NCBI GenBank assembly: GCA_022925895.1
Contig: JAKSYS010000068.1
Span: 1-64,000, forward strand
Length of the DNA: 64,000 nucleotides
Direction of reading: 5' to 3'
DNA from: Fragilaria crotonensis
Lineage: Eukaryota; Bacillariophyta; Fragilariophyceae; Fragilariales; Fragilariaceae
In this document: piece by piece, positions 32,471 through 43,275 of the stretch
Numbering within the stretch: the stretch's first letter is position 1
Layout of the letters: the number at the start of each line of letters is the position of its first letter
The notes under the pieces: generated by a model
What the model was told of the DNA's origin: nothing
The model's database searches: none
The model's input: only the letters and a program-made list of their open reading frames with translations
Position numbers and translations under genes: made by a program

Positions 32471-34457
32471 AGATGGATTATGAAGGAAGGTACAAGGCTG
32501 CATTTAAGGATGCCACAAATCTCATAGCTGCTGGAAAGACCGCCGTCGAACCAGTTAAGAGTATGTGCTTGAGATTGAACAAGGAGTACAACCTCGATGG
32601 GAAGCGTCAGTTGACGCGAAGCACAGTGTATCAAGCCGCTAAGGATGGTCTCGCAGGGACCAGTCCCAAGAAAAAGGGACCGGCGCCCAAAATTCCTGTA
32701 ACACTTCTGAAGGTCGTAGCAACACATGCAGAAGTGTGCCAGGTTGGAGACGGCGAGTTAAAGGGCCGGGATTTGAAGCGCTTGATAGGGGCATCGATTG
32801 TTGGAACGCCGCACGCGGCGTCATTCCAAATCGAGTCAGTTTGGAGGAAGGTTCGCAGCGAGTTTCCAGCTGCTCTTCAAGCGGCCAACAAGATTTCGGT
32901 GGAGGATGCACGTGCACAATGGACAACATACGACAACCTGGATCAATGGTTTGACGACGTCAAGAAAGATTTGATTGGGACAGGACTTGTTGAGGATAAA
33001 GTGGTTCTGGATGAAGACGGACAATTGGTGTCAGAGGTTTGCTTTAAAGGTGATTCGCAGCGACGCATCATTAACATGGACGAGACTCACCATAATTTAG
33101 CTATCACTGGAGACAGAGGAGGATCACGAGCTGTATCATATCACAACCCTGACTTTCAGCGGGGTGCAGCAAGAGGAGTGAAGTCAGGACGACATGTCAC
33201 AGGTGTTTATGCAACAAACGCCGCCGGAGAGGCCTTACCTCCGTTCTACATCTTCGATTCGACAGCCAAATCAGAAGAGAACTTTCGCGTCAAGATGGAT
33301 TGGCTTGTAGGTTTGCCTTCGATCACAGGCAGGTTCGGCTGCCCAACTCAGGTTGAATCCGACAGTTTCTATGCAGTTCGCTCGCGTGGATCAATGGACG
33401 AGGAGTTGCTCAATCAGTACATCGAAGCGGTGATCATTCCGTTGTATCCCAATATGAATAAGACAGCAATATTTGACGCCAGAACAGGAAGACTCAACCA
33501 AGGTCCAGTTATCTTAAAACTCGACGCGGGGCCTGGAAGGATAGTGTCGTCAGAAGTTGTTTTGGCAAAGAGAGAAGCACTGTTTGAACGAGGATTGATC
33601 ATCATCCTTGGCTTACCTAATGCCACGAGCGTCCAACAAGAAATGGACGCATTGTATGGCCCATTCAAGTCTGCCACCTACTCTCGAGGCGAGAAGGTGG
33701 TACAGCAGAAATTGAAGGACAGAGGTCTTGCAAGACGGAACGGCCGGCAACTTAGCTCTGCTGCTCTCAACCTCGATTTCGGTGACCTCGCAACAATCGT
33801 TAACGGCACAACAGCTGACACAATCCAGGACAAACCATTCGATCTTCACTTCACTAAGGACAAGATTCTTTGGTCGTGGGCGAAGATTGGTTTCGTTCCT
33901 TTTACTCGAAGCTGTTTGCAAAACAAAAGGGTGAGAAAGGAGCTTGGACAACACAACAAGGATGCAGCACTCGAAGACTTACAGTTGCGATACAATTTGC
34001 TCGTTGATGACATTGAAGGCGCAGGATTCAACGTTGGAATATTTGACGCTGCGATTCCAACAGCAACTCATGTTGACAGGGCAACAACGAAGAAAGCGCA
34101 GGTTGCACAGCTGCTCAGCAGTGGAAAAGCCTTCTCGGCGGGTGGACTGTGGACTATGTGCGAATCACGTATTGGGAATGCAGGAGTGGCGCTGCAAGCT
34201 CAGAAGGAGCATCTGGAACTGAATGAAACTGCAAGAAAGGATGTCGCGAACAAGAAGAGTGAGGCACAGTTGAAGACATTGAAAGAGCACAAGCAGCGCT
34301 GGCAAAACATGAAATTGATGCAGGGTCACTTACCGAGAAGGATTGGGGCGATGTAGTTCGCTGGGTGCTTCCTGAGGCGAAAGTGCCCTTTCGCTTGAAA
34401 GATCTCAAGAAGCGAGATCAAATTCTCGCAAAACTTGCAACTTTACCCAATAATTGA
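32471..34457 (+). pseudogene. 3' part of DDE transposase (catalytic domain)
   Basis: Open in the same frame as the 5' part. It opens with helical segments (TRSTVYQAAKDGLAG), a basic KKKGPAPKIP, and then the catalytic core: first Asp in INMDETHHNL (33079), second in LKLDAGPGRI (33523) and third in QQEMDALYGPF (33646), 41 residues after the second. The LPNATSVQQEMDALYGPFK block matches the Tc1/mariner-pogo pattern where a 'QP-D--F--K' motif ends the triad. A one-base slip near 34318 moves the last 45 codons (LTEKDWGDVVRWVLPEAKV) into another frame; the original stop would be at 34457. The family looks like a stramenopile-specific branch; I cannot name it. Confidence 0.7.
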
Positions 34458-35030
34458 CCACTTACATTCCTCGTATTGATCAGGTGGTCCCTGTTGTCCC
34501 ACCAACACAAGTATAACAATGGGTATCAATGAAACAATTAAGCATCAATGGACTAGATTGTAAGCTTCACAATCGCCCTCAAATGAGAATTATGCGCATC
34601 CGGGATTTCAATTACGAAGTCCCACGAAATTTCTGATGCAAGCAATAACGGGAAATTGAAGATCTTAAAAATCGAATATTGCATTTCTAACAATGCAGCC
34701 CCATAGCCGACTCGCTCATTATTAACATCTTAGTGCACAATAACAGTGAAAGATCAACGGATTGATGAAAGGGATTCGATTTGCTCCATTAGTGACTCAC
34801 CTGTCCGGATACTATGTTAAGGAAAATCTTGGGGGAAAAAAATCGACTAATCATATCTCCATCATTATACATCACACATAAACTCTAAATAGCTAGAAAG
34901 TATGCCCGACATCATATCTATATTATTTAACTTGAGGAAAAAGGGTAAGAAGTGGGCCGTTAAAGCGAATAATTTTTCTAGTCCAGGTACTATGTTTATG
35001 CTTGTACTCCTTTTTAAATTTGCTTTGTGC

Positions 35031-35065
<35 letters not shown>

Positions 35066-36061
35066 TTACGGAGTATGACCACTCTGGGGTACTGTTGTAC
35101 TGTTACGTGGATTCCATGTACTACAGGTCTACAGTACATAAATCGATGGTAATTCATGTTGAAACGACAGTGAGTTACTTTACTGAAATACAGTACTGTA
35201 CGAATTCAAAGTTACTGGATGGAATACTCACGGAATTTGGTGTGAGCAGGGGTTGCTTCACAAATGCTACCATGGTACTGTAAAACATACCGTGCGATGA
35301 ACTGCAATACTGGGGCATGATAGCACAACTCTGGGGGGTCTGTGGGTACTGTATACTGTACGTCATGAAATAGCTTACGTTGGTACCAAAAAGTATGCTA
35401 CTGTAGTAGGTCTGATGGGCTACGGAACTACGGAGTATGACCAGTTTTGGGTACTGCGTGCGTCCTGTATCCTGTAGACCTGTAGTATATATCATGCTCC
35501 GATCAGTTGTGAGGAACCCACTAGTCTTTTCAATTTGTACGTGACGGCGAATTCGTACCTTTGACAGGGGAAAGGCTACAATGATATAGAGTAACGAACA
35601 CGGTACTGGTAGCAAAAGGATAAGTCTTGTGAACTCTAGACTCTATCCTCTATACTGTACATACACGTTCCGTTACGACCGTAGAACAGCCCGTATTTCA
35701 TACCGTACCGTACATACTTAAACGATACCTCATACATCCCGCGTGATAGTCTCAAGTCTGCACTTCCGATATGGGGTTCCCAGTTGCCAGTTGCCAGTGA
35801 CACTAGCTAGCTAGTACTCCGAGTAGCTAGTATACAGTATAGACCTAGGAAACTCGGAGACATCGCGATGGCATTGCTGGACTTAGAAGGAATGGTGTAC
35901 AAGGTCACGCACAAAGTCCATTAACGATTCAGAATAATAGCATGTCTATCAATTAAGCAATATCAGAAGGACGATGTCATGATTCAAGTTTCACTATCAG
36001 GCTCTCGTATTGGCGACGTCCGAATTTCCAGCCTTTCGTTCGTGCCGTTTTGAAGTCCCAA
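34458..36061. repeat. intergenic; source of the duplicated block, with GT microsatellite
   Basis: AT-rich and empty from 34458 to 35020. A (GT)n tract at 35026-35063 leads into about 460 bp duplicated at 16416-16830. The rest is GTAC-rich intergenic DNA with ACTAGCTAGCTAGT words. No gene is supported. Confidence 0.6.
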
Positions 36062-37827
36062 CTACCTGAAAAACGACCCTAGCTTGTTGAGTCCGGCATC
36101 CTTCAAATCATTCAGATCCAAGTTTTGAACCATCTCAACAGCACCATGGGCGATATCGCCCACATCTATGGACTTGAACTTATCGATCGCTGCATTCATC
36201 AAGTCAATCACTGCCAACAGGAGACGCTTGATTTGATCTGCAAACTGCTTCATCATCTCACCCAGCTTGACGATTCGACACATTTCTTGAATCCTGTCAA
36301 TGGCCGATTGGATATCCCAAACACCCATAAAGGACTCGATAGTCTTCATGCACGTTTGCGCAAACTCTTGTAACATGACTAACAATTCCTTCGCGATACC
36401 GACTTTGTCCGAAACATTGGAAAATCCAGCCGATCCAACATTGACGGCAGCAACAATATTGGCATTGTTAATCGCTTCACGACTGGCTTCAAGGTCGACA
36501 ATGTTGTCTTCCACGTTGGCAGGTTCGGGGTCGCGGTCGCTCACACCTGCATTTTCGGCAATGCCTTCCGTCACCATGGGTGGCAGATTCGAGAACCCTT
36601 CTCTGACTCGATCCACCATGGCCATTGCCTTTGTGGCACACTCGAGCACAATGTCATCCATCTCAGTGGCGATCGAAATAGCTGTCCTGATTTCCTCACC
36701 ATCGGCTAAATCGCGGATCGCCGGTAGCGATCCCGCATTCAAATCTCCTATATCCAGTAACAAGTCCTTCACTCGCACGCTTTGTTCAATGAGATTGGCG
36801 CTCTTGGACTTGGCATTGTCGCACAATCCCGTCGCCTGCAAGGCGTGCTCGATGCAATCCTTCATGCAGTCCTTCGCAAACGCGAGTGCCTTCCAAAGTC
36901 CGGCAACCTTACTCGAGGTCGCTTCAAAGAGGTCAACGACCAACTGAATGAGCCGTCCGAGTCCTTCTGCCAGTGACTTGATGAGAGTCGACAATTTGAG
37001 ACACTTCCAAATCGCCTTGACTTTGTGAAGGATAATCTTTTTAAAATCCATATTGACAAAGGCATCTGTTATATCTGCAATTTCTCGTGCATATCCCGAA
37101 ACAGACTCAAACAAGTCACGAGATACCTTGGCCTTGAGCGAAAACTGTTCGAGGGCCTGCATTCCAACTTTGAGTGCAGTCATGAGATTGAGTTCCCCAA
37201 TCGCCGTGAGACATTCTTGAACATCGGCAATGTCTCGGTCCATGGTGGTGAGATGCGTCGAAGCATCTGTGGATTCGTCTCCCTCAGGGGTGGCTTTTCG
37301 CTCAAGGCCGTGTCAATGGCCTTTTGTAGGGGATCCGGCAAGGCATCCATGGCATTTTCCATAATGGAAACCTTGGTTTTTGTTGTGGGTTAGATGTAGT
37401 GAGCGATGGATATCATCTGCCACATGGGGCAACGTCAAACGAAAGAACATACCATTTGAACACTCTTTTCCACGCACGCCTTGGCATGATCACTCATTTC
37501 CTTGGCCAAACCCATGGCCGTTTGTACTTTTTCTCCCGACAGTAGATCTTGAATCGTATCCAAAGTATCCGCCGTAATACCTCCCTCCGTACTGGTGGCC
37601 AGTGTACCTTTTAAATCAGTACAGAATTCCATCATTTGATCCGATTTCACAAAAGTCGATTCGCACAAATCTGTCGTTTCTCGGGCCAATGTATTGGTGG
37701 ACTGACCCGCACCTTGAAGCGATTCCATCAGTTCCGGGCCAAAGTCCAAACCATCCATGACATTATCGGCAAGATCATCGACGGCATTCCCCACGGTGTG
37801 CAGCGCATTCTGAATCCAATTCGGCAT
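36062..37827 (-). CDS. all-helical protein of unknown family, two exons, one frame discontinuity
   Basis: Exon 1 (37827-37453, ATG start, MPNWIQNALHTVGNAVDD) ends at GTATGT; exon 2 starts at 37371 after CCAAG (81-nt intron, phase 0) and reads VSIMENAMDALPDPLQKAID. About 60 nt in, near 37310, the frame slips by one base in an AAAA/CCCC context and continues as DASTHLTTMDRDIADVQECL to 36062. The protein is about 560 residues of amphipathic helices, with repeated MDDIVLECATKAM-like and IRDLADGEEIRTA-like text, rather like exchangeable helical bundles. I do not recognise the family and assign no function. The 3' part is duplicated at 17121-17766. The slip may be a real lesion, or the main open block may start at the internal ATG at 37243. 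Confidence 0.6.
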
Positions 37828-38417
37828 CTTTAGGAGTAGTGGATGTTTTTCAAAAGTTAATTGGATTGGTAAACTGTCGATTCAGGAATGGAGAACGAGA
37901 GTGGAGTATGACGCGAGTGGAAGTCGAGTTGAAATGCGTTGTAGTTCTGCACAAATCAATGACACAGAACACAGAGTATCCAGTTGTTGCCGATCCCGGG
38001 TTTTGCGGCGGTGTGCCTACCACGAATACACACATGTAATCAGCGATGCCATGGTTTTGTCAAAATCGATACAAAAGTGAGCTCTCGACCAAGCCAAAAA
38101 GGATCATTGGAACACGTTTTTTGAATACGGAAAGCACAGGATTTCTCGATGCGAAACACATCTTTGTTGAGTGCGTGGAATCCAACGTTTTGGCGGGAGG
38201 TGCCTGTCCTTCGATGGAGTGCGATGACACAAACTATTCACTTGCTTGGAACGAGAACTCAAACATCTCCAAGAAGGGAACAGGACTTCTCCTCTCAAGC
38301 GGCGTTAGAACTGCTGCTATTCCAACAAGTTGTGTTTTGAGCAACTGCATCAGTCTCAGTATTCAGCATTATTGATTAATCCGACGATCAATTCGTAACA
38401 TAATACGGAGTACAAAA
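37828..38417. promoter_or_regulatory. intergenic between divergent genes
   Basis: About 590 bp separating the helical-protein gene (minus) and the PTPA gene (plus), so it presumably holds both promoters. A CGGAGTAC word sits at 38406-38413, five bases before the PTPA ATG. Confidence 0.4.
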
Positions 38418-39659
38418 ATGGAACAAGACAACAGAAACATGGCACTGCCCAAACGAGCGATTTACAACGCTTCGGATCTTCATAAGTTCCTCTCCTCTCG
38501 CACCAAGGATGATTTGTTAAAATTCATCATGGCATCGGGTCAGTCTTGTGCTACGCCAAGTGATTCGTCTGAATCGACTGCTTCTGCGTCTCTTCTCGAT
38601 TTCCAGGCCCTATCACCAGGTCTTGCCGGTTGGGTGGGAGCACTACGCGGGATGAAGGAATGGCTAACGGAACTGCCACCACTGACTAATGTTGAAATGA
38701 GATTTGGGAATCCAGTCTTTAAACAATGGCATCAGAGATTGGTGGACCGAGCGCCGACCATCATGGCGACGGTATTGAAGTTGACGAGAGACCACCCTCC
38801 TCAAGATGACGATTATGATCTACAACTTTTGAAGGACTGTGAAGAACAAGGTCGACTAGCGGCTGGAACTGTATCAACTGCATCAATTGACAATCATCAT
38901 GACCACGATGACAAGGATCATGAAACTGTCTTGGAATTGTGTTCGTACTTAAACGATGCCTTTGGCCATTGCATCCGACTCGACTATGGTACCGGCCACG
39001 AATCTTCCTTCCAAGTTACGATATACGCACTCTTCCAAATTGGTGTCTTTGGGAATCCACCCCAAAAAACACCTCCCACCAAACGACGATTGAAGGCGGC
39101 CACTCTCTTGATTTGGAATGCCTATTTGGACGTGACGCGTGGATTGCAGCGAGACTACCGATTGGAACCCGCCGGATCGCACGGCGTTTGGGGTTTGGAC
39201 GATTATCACTGTCTCCCCTTTTATTACGGTGCGCAGCAATTGGTACCCGTGGAGAATTCCATTCCAAGTGATATTTACAAATCAAGACATGACCGTCATC
39301 ACAACAATAGCAATCCTGAAAATGATGTTGACAATCATGAATCCTATTTTCTCTATTTCAGTTGCATTGATTTCATCATGGAATTGAAATCGTCGGCACC
39401 ATTTTTTGAAACATCACCCATGTTGCATGACATTTCAGGTCTGCCCAGTTGGACCAAGGTTGCGGCAGGTCTCTACAAACTCTATCAGGGAGAAGTCCTT
39501 TCGAAATTGCCGGTTGTGCAGCATTGGGTCTTTGGAACGCACTTTCCAGCAACGTGGACGCCGTCCCAATCGCATCCCACAGAAGCACCGACCGAGACAT
39601 TTCGAGGAATGCCAACGCCACCGCCACTGCAAACCACAAAAGCGCCCTGGGCGAAGTAA
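38418..39659 (+). CDS. PP2A phosphatase activator (PTPA/Rrd family)
   Basis: Single exon, 413 aa from ATG 38418. The signature blocks are all present in order: LAGWVGALRGMKEWL (69-83), EMRFGNPVFKQWH (93-105), DYGTGHESSF (189-198), GSHGVWGLDDYHCLPF (253-268) and LHDISGLPSWTKV with VLSKLPVVQHWVFG near the end. PTPA is a peptidyl-prolyl isomerase-like, ATP-dependent activator that helps load metals into and fold the PP2A catalytic subunit, acting in cytosol and nucleus. Two insertions rich in His/Asp (NHHDHDDKDHE; SRHDRHHNNSN) interrupt the family's usual length. The C-terminus is Pro/Thr-rich. No defects seen. Confidence 0.94.
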   Translation: MEQDNRNMALPKRAIYNASDLHKFLSSRTKDDLLKFIMASGQSCATPSDSSESTASASLLDFQALSPGLAGWVGALRGMKEWLTELPPLTNVEMRFGNPVFKQWHQRLVDRAPTIMATVLKLTRDHPPQDDDYDLQLLKDCEEQGRLAAGTVSTASIDNHHDHDDKDHETVLELCSYLNDAFGHCIRLDYGTGHESSFQVTIYALFQIGVFGNPPQKTPPTKRRLKAATLLIWNAYLDVTRGLQRDYRLEPAGSHGVWGLDDYHCLPFYYGAQQLVPVENSIPSDIYKSRHDRHHNNSNPENDVDNHESYFLYFSCIDFIMELKSSAPFFETSPMLHDISGLPSWTKVAAGLYKLYQGEVLSKLPVVQHWVFGTHFPATWTPSQSHPTEAPTETFRGMPTPPPLQTTKAPWAK

Positions 39660-39808
39660 AGTATAGGGATTATTTATGAAAGTCATGGCTCCATCTATGT
39701 TATTATAAGTCTCTAGAACAAGCGTAAATACACAACTGGCCTACTCGCCGTCGTATTGCAACACAAAAGCACTGTCTCGTCTTATCTCATTTCATCACCC
39801 CGCCGCAG

Positions 39809-40696
39809 TCACCAAGGATTGGGTTGTCGTACAGTCGTTGGCGAAGGCACTTCTACTTCTAATTCCGTGGGAAATTCAAAATGGCGAGGTGCACCCTGAC
39901 GCACCGAATCGTCACCATCACGAGGAGTGGGTTTCGCATAATCGCAATTGCAAGCGCATTCTGAAAAGGCGGTGGAGACTGAGGCACACGCGAGTTAGAA
40001 AAGGGGATGCAAAAGTCTTGGCATGACAAACAAATACTCACGTTCGCCGATACGATTCGCCACAAGATTGAGCTTTCGCATCACCTTCTCTGTCATGGTT
40101 TCAGCTTCCACTCGTCTCTGCATGCGGGTCGCAGTCAATGTTTCAACATCAAACGATTCCGAACATGCATCTAGCGGGGTTGAACAAGCACAGATGATAC
40201 GCTCGTACGGAAGTGAATTGGTCAAGAATGCCAGAAACACGTCATGAGCATTGGATGTGTTAAAGCTGAATTCGTAATATCCCGCGGACTGAGTCGTCAG
40301 GAAAATTGGACTGTTACATCCCATGCTATCAACAACGACAATATCGTAAACAGGAATTGCGAAGGGTTGAGGCGGTGGCTTCTCCTCTTCTTGCTGACGC
40401 GCATCGTCAACACACATTTCGTTCCATATCCGTCGTCGAGAAACTGAATTGGATCTCGATCTTGGACCTGAACTCGAACGTTGTTCACCTGCACTTCCAG
40501 AAGACCGTGCTCGATCTTGTATTACCATTGGATACTTGTCCGTTGTTATGGATGGCGAGAGTACCAACTCAGGCCCTTCATGAAGTGACGAGTACCTGTC
40601 GCGCTTCGCATTGGTTGGATCCGAAGAGTCTGAATTAACCTTGACGATATTGTATTTCCGACCATGCCTCGCCCAATTTCGCAGCGTACAAGTCAT
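39809..40696 (-). CDS. unknown conserved-looking protein, at least two exons
   Basis: The block from 40696 to 40042 ends at a good donor (GTGAGT); after a 63-nt intron, exon 2 (39978-39809, acceptor CCTCAG) continues as LSTAFSECACNCDYAKPTPRD to a stop. The minimum product is about 274 aa. It starts with a Ser/Arg-rich disordered region (SRSNSVSRRR), then a folded-looking part with FAIPVYDIVVVDSMG, YYEFSFNTSNAHDVFLAFL and RRVEAETMTEKVMRK. The frame is open upstream of the ATG (DPEFDEYVDM) back to a CTCAG acceptor near 40752, so a 5' exon probably exists around 40840 and the real start is unresolved. No family is recognised. Confidence 0.6.
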
Positions 40697-40752
40697 GTCA
40701 ACGTATTCGTCGAATTCCGGGTCTGATGCCGTCTCTGATCGTCTGACACGCT

Positions 40753-42397
40753 GAGCATACGAGAAAACGCAGGGAATTCGTTAGTTTCGAGAATTCTGAT
40801 GGGCGTGATTCAACGTTCACAAGCAACCAAGGTCCATTCATCCTTCCAAAAAGTCCCTGAACGCTCCGTAATGGTCGAATTTCTTCACACGGCACGCTTG
40901 TCACAACCCTGCATGATTGCGTGAACCGTGATATATCACGCTCGTCCTGATGAAAACTTCCATCAAATTTTCATCGTTCAGAATGCTTGAATGCATCCCG
41001 ACAGCGTCGGTGTCCACCAGAGTCATCAGGTGTCGTTGCATCATGATACAGGTTCAAGGTCCATCGTTCGCATTTGCGTAACATGATTTTTTATCCATTG
41101 GATATCTCGTAACGGTTGATTTACCCGTAATTTCTTTGCCTAAATACAACGAACATCACGGCATCGCCATTTTCCAAACGACGGAACAAAACATTCGTTC
41201 ACTTACGCATGAAACACTGAGATCATCCGCCGTCGACGCAGCACATGGTTCAATCATCTTCTATCTCAATGGTAGCACCTTGTTGGAGGGATGCCCAAGG
41301 ATTATTTGGGGAGGACCACGAAATTTAATGGAAGAATTGGCGTAATAAATTATATGAGGAGGCAAAGTCGCAGTGTGTGTTGTCCTCTGAGTTTCGGAAA
41401 AAAGTCTGTGGCAAACTGGGTGTCACAAAAACACGACGTTGCACGATGTGAAATTCCCCTTATCGTGGGAAGTCCCAAAATTTTTGCTTTCGGTTTGGCG
41501 CCCGCAAGGTTGCCTATGTTATGTATTCATCTTTGTAGATCTCATAAGTTAGGCCAACCAGTGGAAATTCTCCAGTATCGCCTTAACTGAGTCACGATCC
41601 ATGATAGTACCGTAAATAATACACATGAATTTTCATCCCGCGTACCGCGCACTCGAAGTGGTCAGAAATACTTAGTACTTCTGTACCAGTAGCTGGTACT
41701 GGAAGCTAGAGACACTAAACGACGCCGGCACCACAGAAAATAGATCTCACACGCATTCACACATATAACGATGATAGATTTATAGCGTTACGAGGAAAGG
41801 AACAAAACATCGCTGCAACGTGAATTGAAACCTGAAACACGCGTACTGGTACTGTACCCAAATCGTGTGCCCATTGCCGCCGATTGCCCACGCTGTTGGC
41901 AAAGTGGGGAGTTATTGGTCTCGTACCAAGTAATCCATACTCCAAGTATAAGCCACTAGAAGTGTTGTTGTTGTGTTCACAATTATGGTGCACTCTCCCA
42001 GGACCAGGTACAAGGTTCGATGCCGGAACTCTAATAAACGGCACCTGTACATGAGCTTGATTCTTGATCAACGTAATCTCCTGTAATGGAATTTACAAAA
42101 AAGTTTATAGCATTGTCATGCGATCACGTTCGTTTCACCTAAGTGTAGGGAAAGTGCTCTTCTTGATTTGGAGACCTCACGTCGAGACACGTTCGTGACA
42201 TTGTCCGCCCCCCTAGGTCGACTACAGTGGCATTGCTAAGCGCAAGTCAGAGTTTAAGATAGTTTGTACTACGTCGAGTCCCAACCGGAACCCAGACATC
42301 GACACCCTGCAGCGTTTTCAAAAAGTCATGTATCTCTCATCTCAGCGTTTTGATCCATCCTAATCCAGTACTCCGAGTACCACAGAAGGGAACTAAT
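40753..42397. other. 1.6 kb intergenic region
   Basis: No gene supported apart from a possible first exon of the preceding minus-strand gene near 40840 (MNGPWLLVNVESRP). The rest contains GTACCAG/TACTGG words (41680-41700) and short open stretches with no recognisable product. Confidence 0.4.
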
Positions 42398-43120
42398 TCA
42401 CGCCAATGTTTCGTCAAAGAACTTCACCAGAATATCAATCGCTTCATTCGTGCGCCTTCGGTTCAACTCATCATTAAAGTTGGCTCTTGCCGAACAAAAA
42501 CCATGATGGACATCATCAAAATACTGGTACACTACCTTGTGTCCCGTCGATTCCGCTGCCTCCTTCATATCCAACAGTTCCGTATCATCCTTGGTGGGTA
42601 GCAAACAGACGGGTCCCTGAACACTCTTCATCAAATCCGTCGTCAAGAAGCTCGGATGTGGCGATGCCGCCGAAACCACAAGTCCCTCCGCAAGTGCTCG
42701 CATGGCAATAGCACCACCCCAACAGAATCCGATGGCACCAATCTTTGTGTTATTACTATCACTACCATTACTACTCATCAACCCTCGAAGAATTGAAATT
42801 CCCTGTTGAACACGCGATTCCAATTGTTCATATGTGAGATTGGACAAAAAGTTGGCCCAGGTGGGACTGGCAAAGCCATCGGCTGGTGGAAAGTGGTCAA
42901 GCGTCCAATGCGTGCCACGGAAAAAATCGGGCATGACGACGAGGAATCCACGTCCGGCCAGCGTATCGGCAACTTGGTAGGCATTCGGATGAGGACCGAA
43001 AATGTCAGGAATAAAGAGAATGCCTTTTGTAGAAGACGAATCACCCGCAATGTAGACAAGATCGGATTTTGCCTTGTACGTAGATTCGACGGGAAGGATT
43101 TCAGTCGGACAACAGCTCAC
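42398..43120 (-). CDS. dienelactone hydrolase family protein
   Basis: About 240 aa of an alpha/beta hydrolase. The catalytic Cys is C133 in IGFCWGGAIAM, the Asp is in LPTKDD (178/179) and the His in DVHHGFC (205/206), the Cys-Asp-His triad of dienelactone hydrolases, with GPHPNAYQVADTLA and GFLVVMPDFFRG upstream. Such enzymes open lactone or ester rings; many eukaryotic members are of unknown substrate. The frame opens at a GTG at 43120 with no ATG before the strongly conserved start, and CCGCAG just before it looks like an intron acceptor, so a short first exon probably lies upstream. It is divergent from the gene at 43276. Confidence 0.85.
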   Translation of the reverse strand: MSCCPTEILPVESTYKAKSDLVYIAGDSSSTKGILFIPDIFGPHPNAYQVADTLAGRGFLVVMPDFFRGTHWTLDHFPPADGFASPTWANFLSNLTYEQLESRVQQGISILRGLMSSNGSDSNNTKIGAIGFCWGGAIAMRALAEGLVVSAASPHPSFLTTDLMKSVQGPVCLLPTKDDTELLDMKEAAESTGHKVVYQYFDDVHHGFCSARANFNDELNRRRTNEAIDILVKFFDETLA

Positions 43121-43275
43121 TGCGGTTTTGTTTTTTCGAAAATGCGTTCATTTGTCATTTGTGTCAGTCAAGCATGGTAAGATGAATGCAATCGTTTCCA
43201 CAAGCCTTCACTTACTCTTGTTGTGATGCAATGCTGCTGATGTGGAGTGTGGAGTACTACCTGATAATATAAAGT

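Larger units (their letters stand above)
22385..34457 (+). mobile_element. DDE (Tc1/mariner-pogo-like) DNA transposon gene split by a LINE
   Basis: The gene halves at 22385-23008 and 32471-34457 belong to one transposase, separated by the 9.4 kb LINE (separate entries). Reading across the empty site, ...LEAKRL continues to KMDYEGRYKAAF in the same frame. I could not identify terminal inverted repeats on either side, so the element ends are unknown and only the coding span is given. Confidence 0.75.

Noticed and set aside
35175-35615. Minus-strand open frame in the duplicated intergenic block
   Set aside because: It is not preserved in the copy at 16.4-16.8 kb, so it is not under coding constraint.
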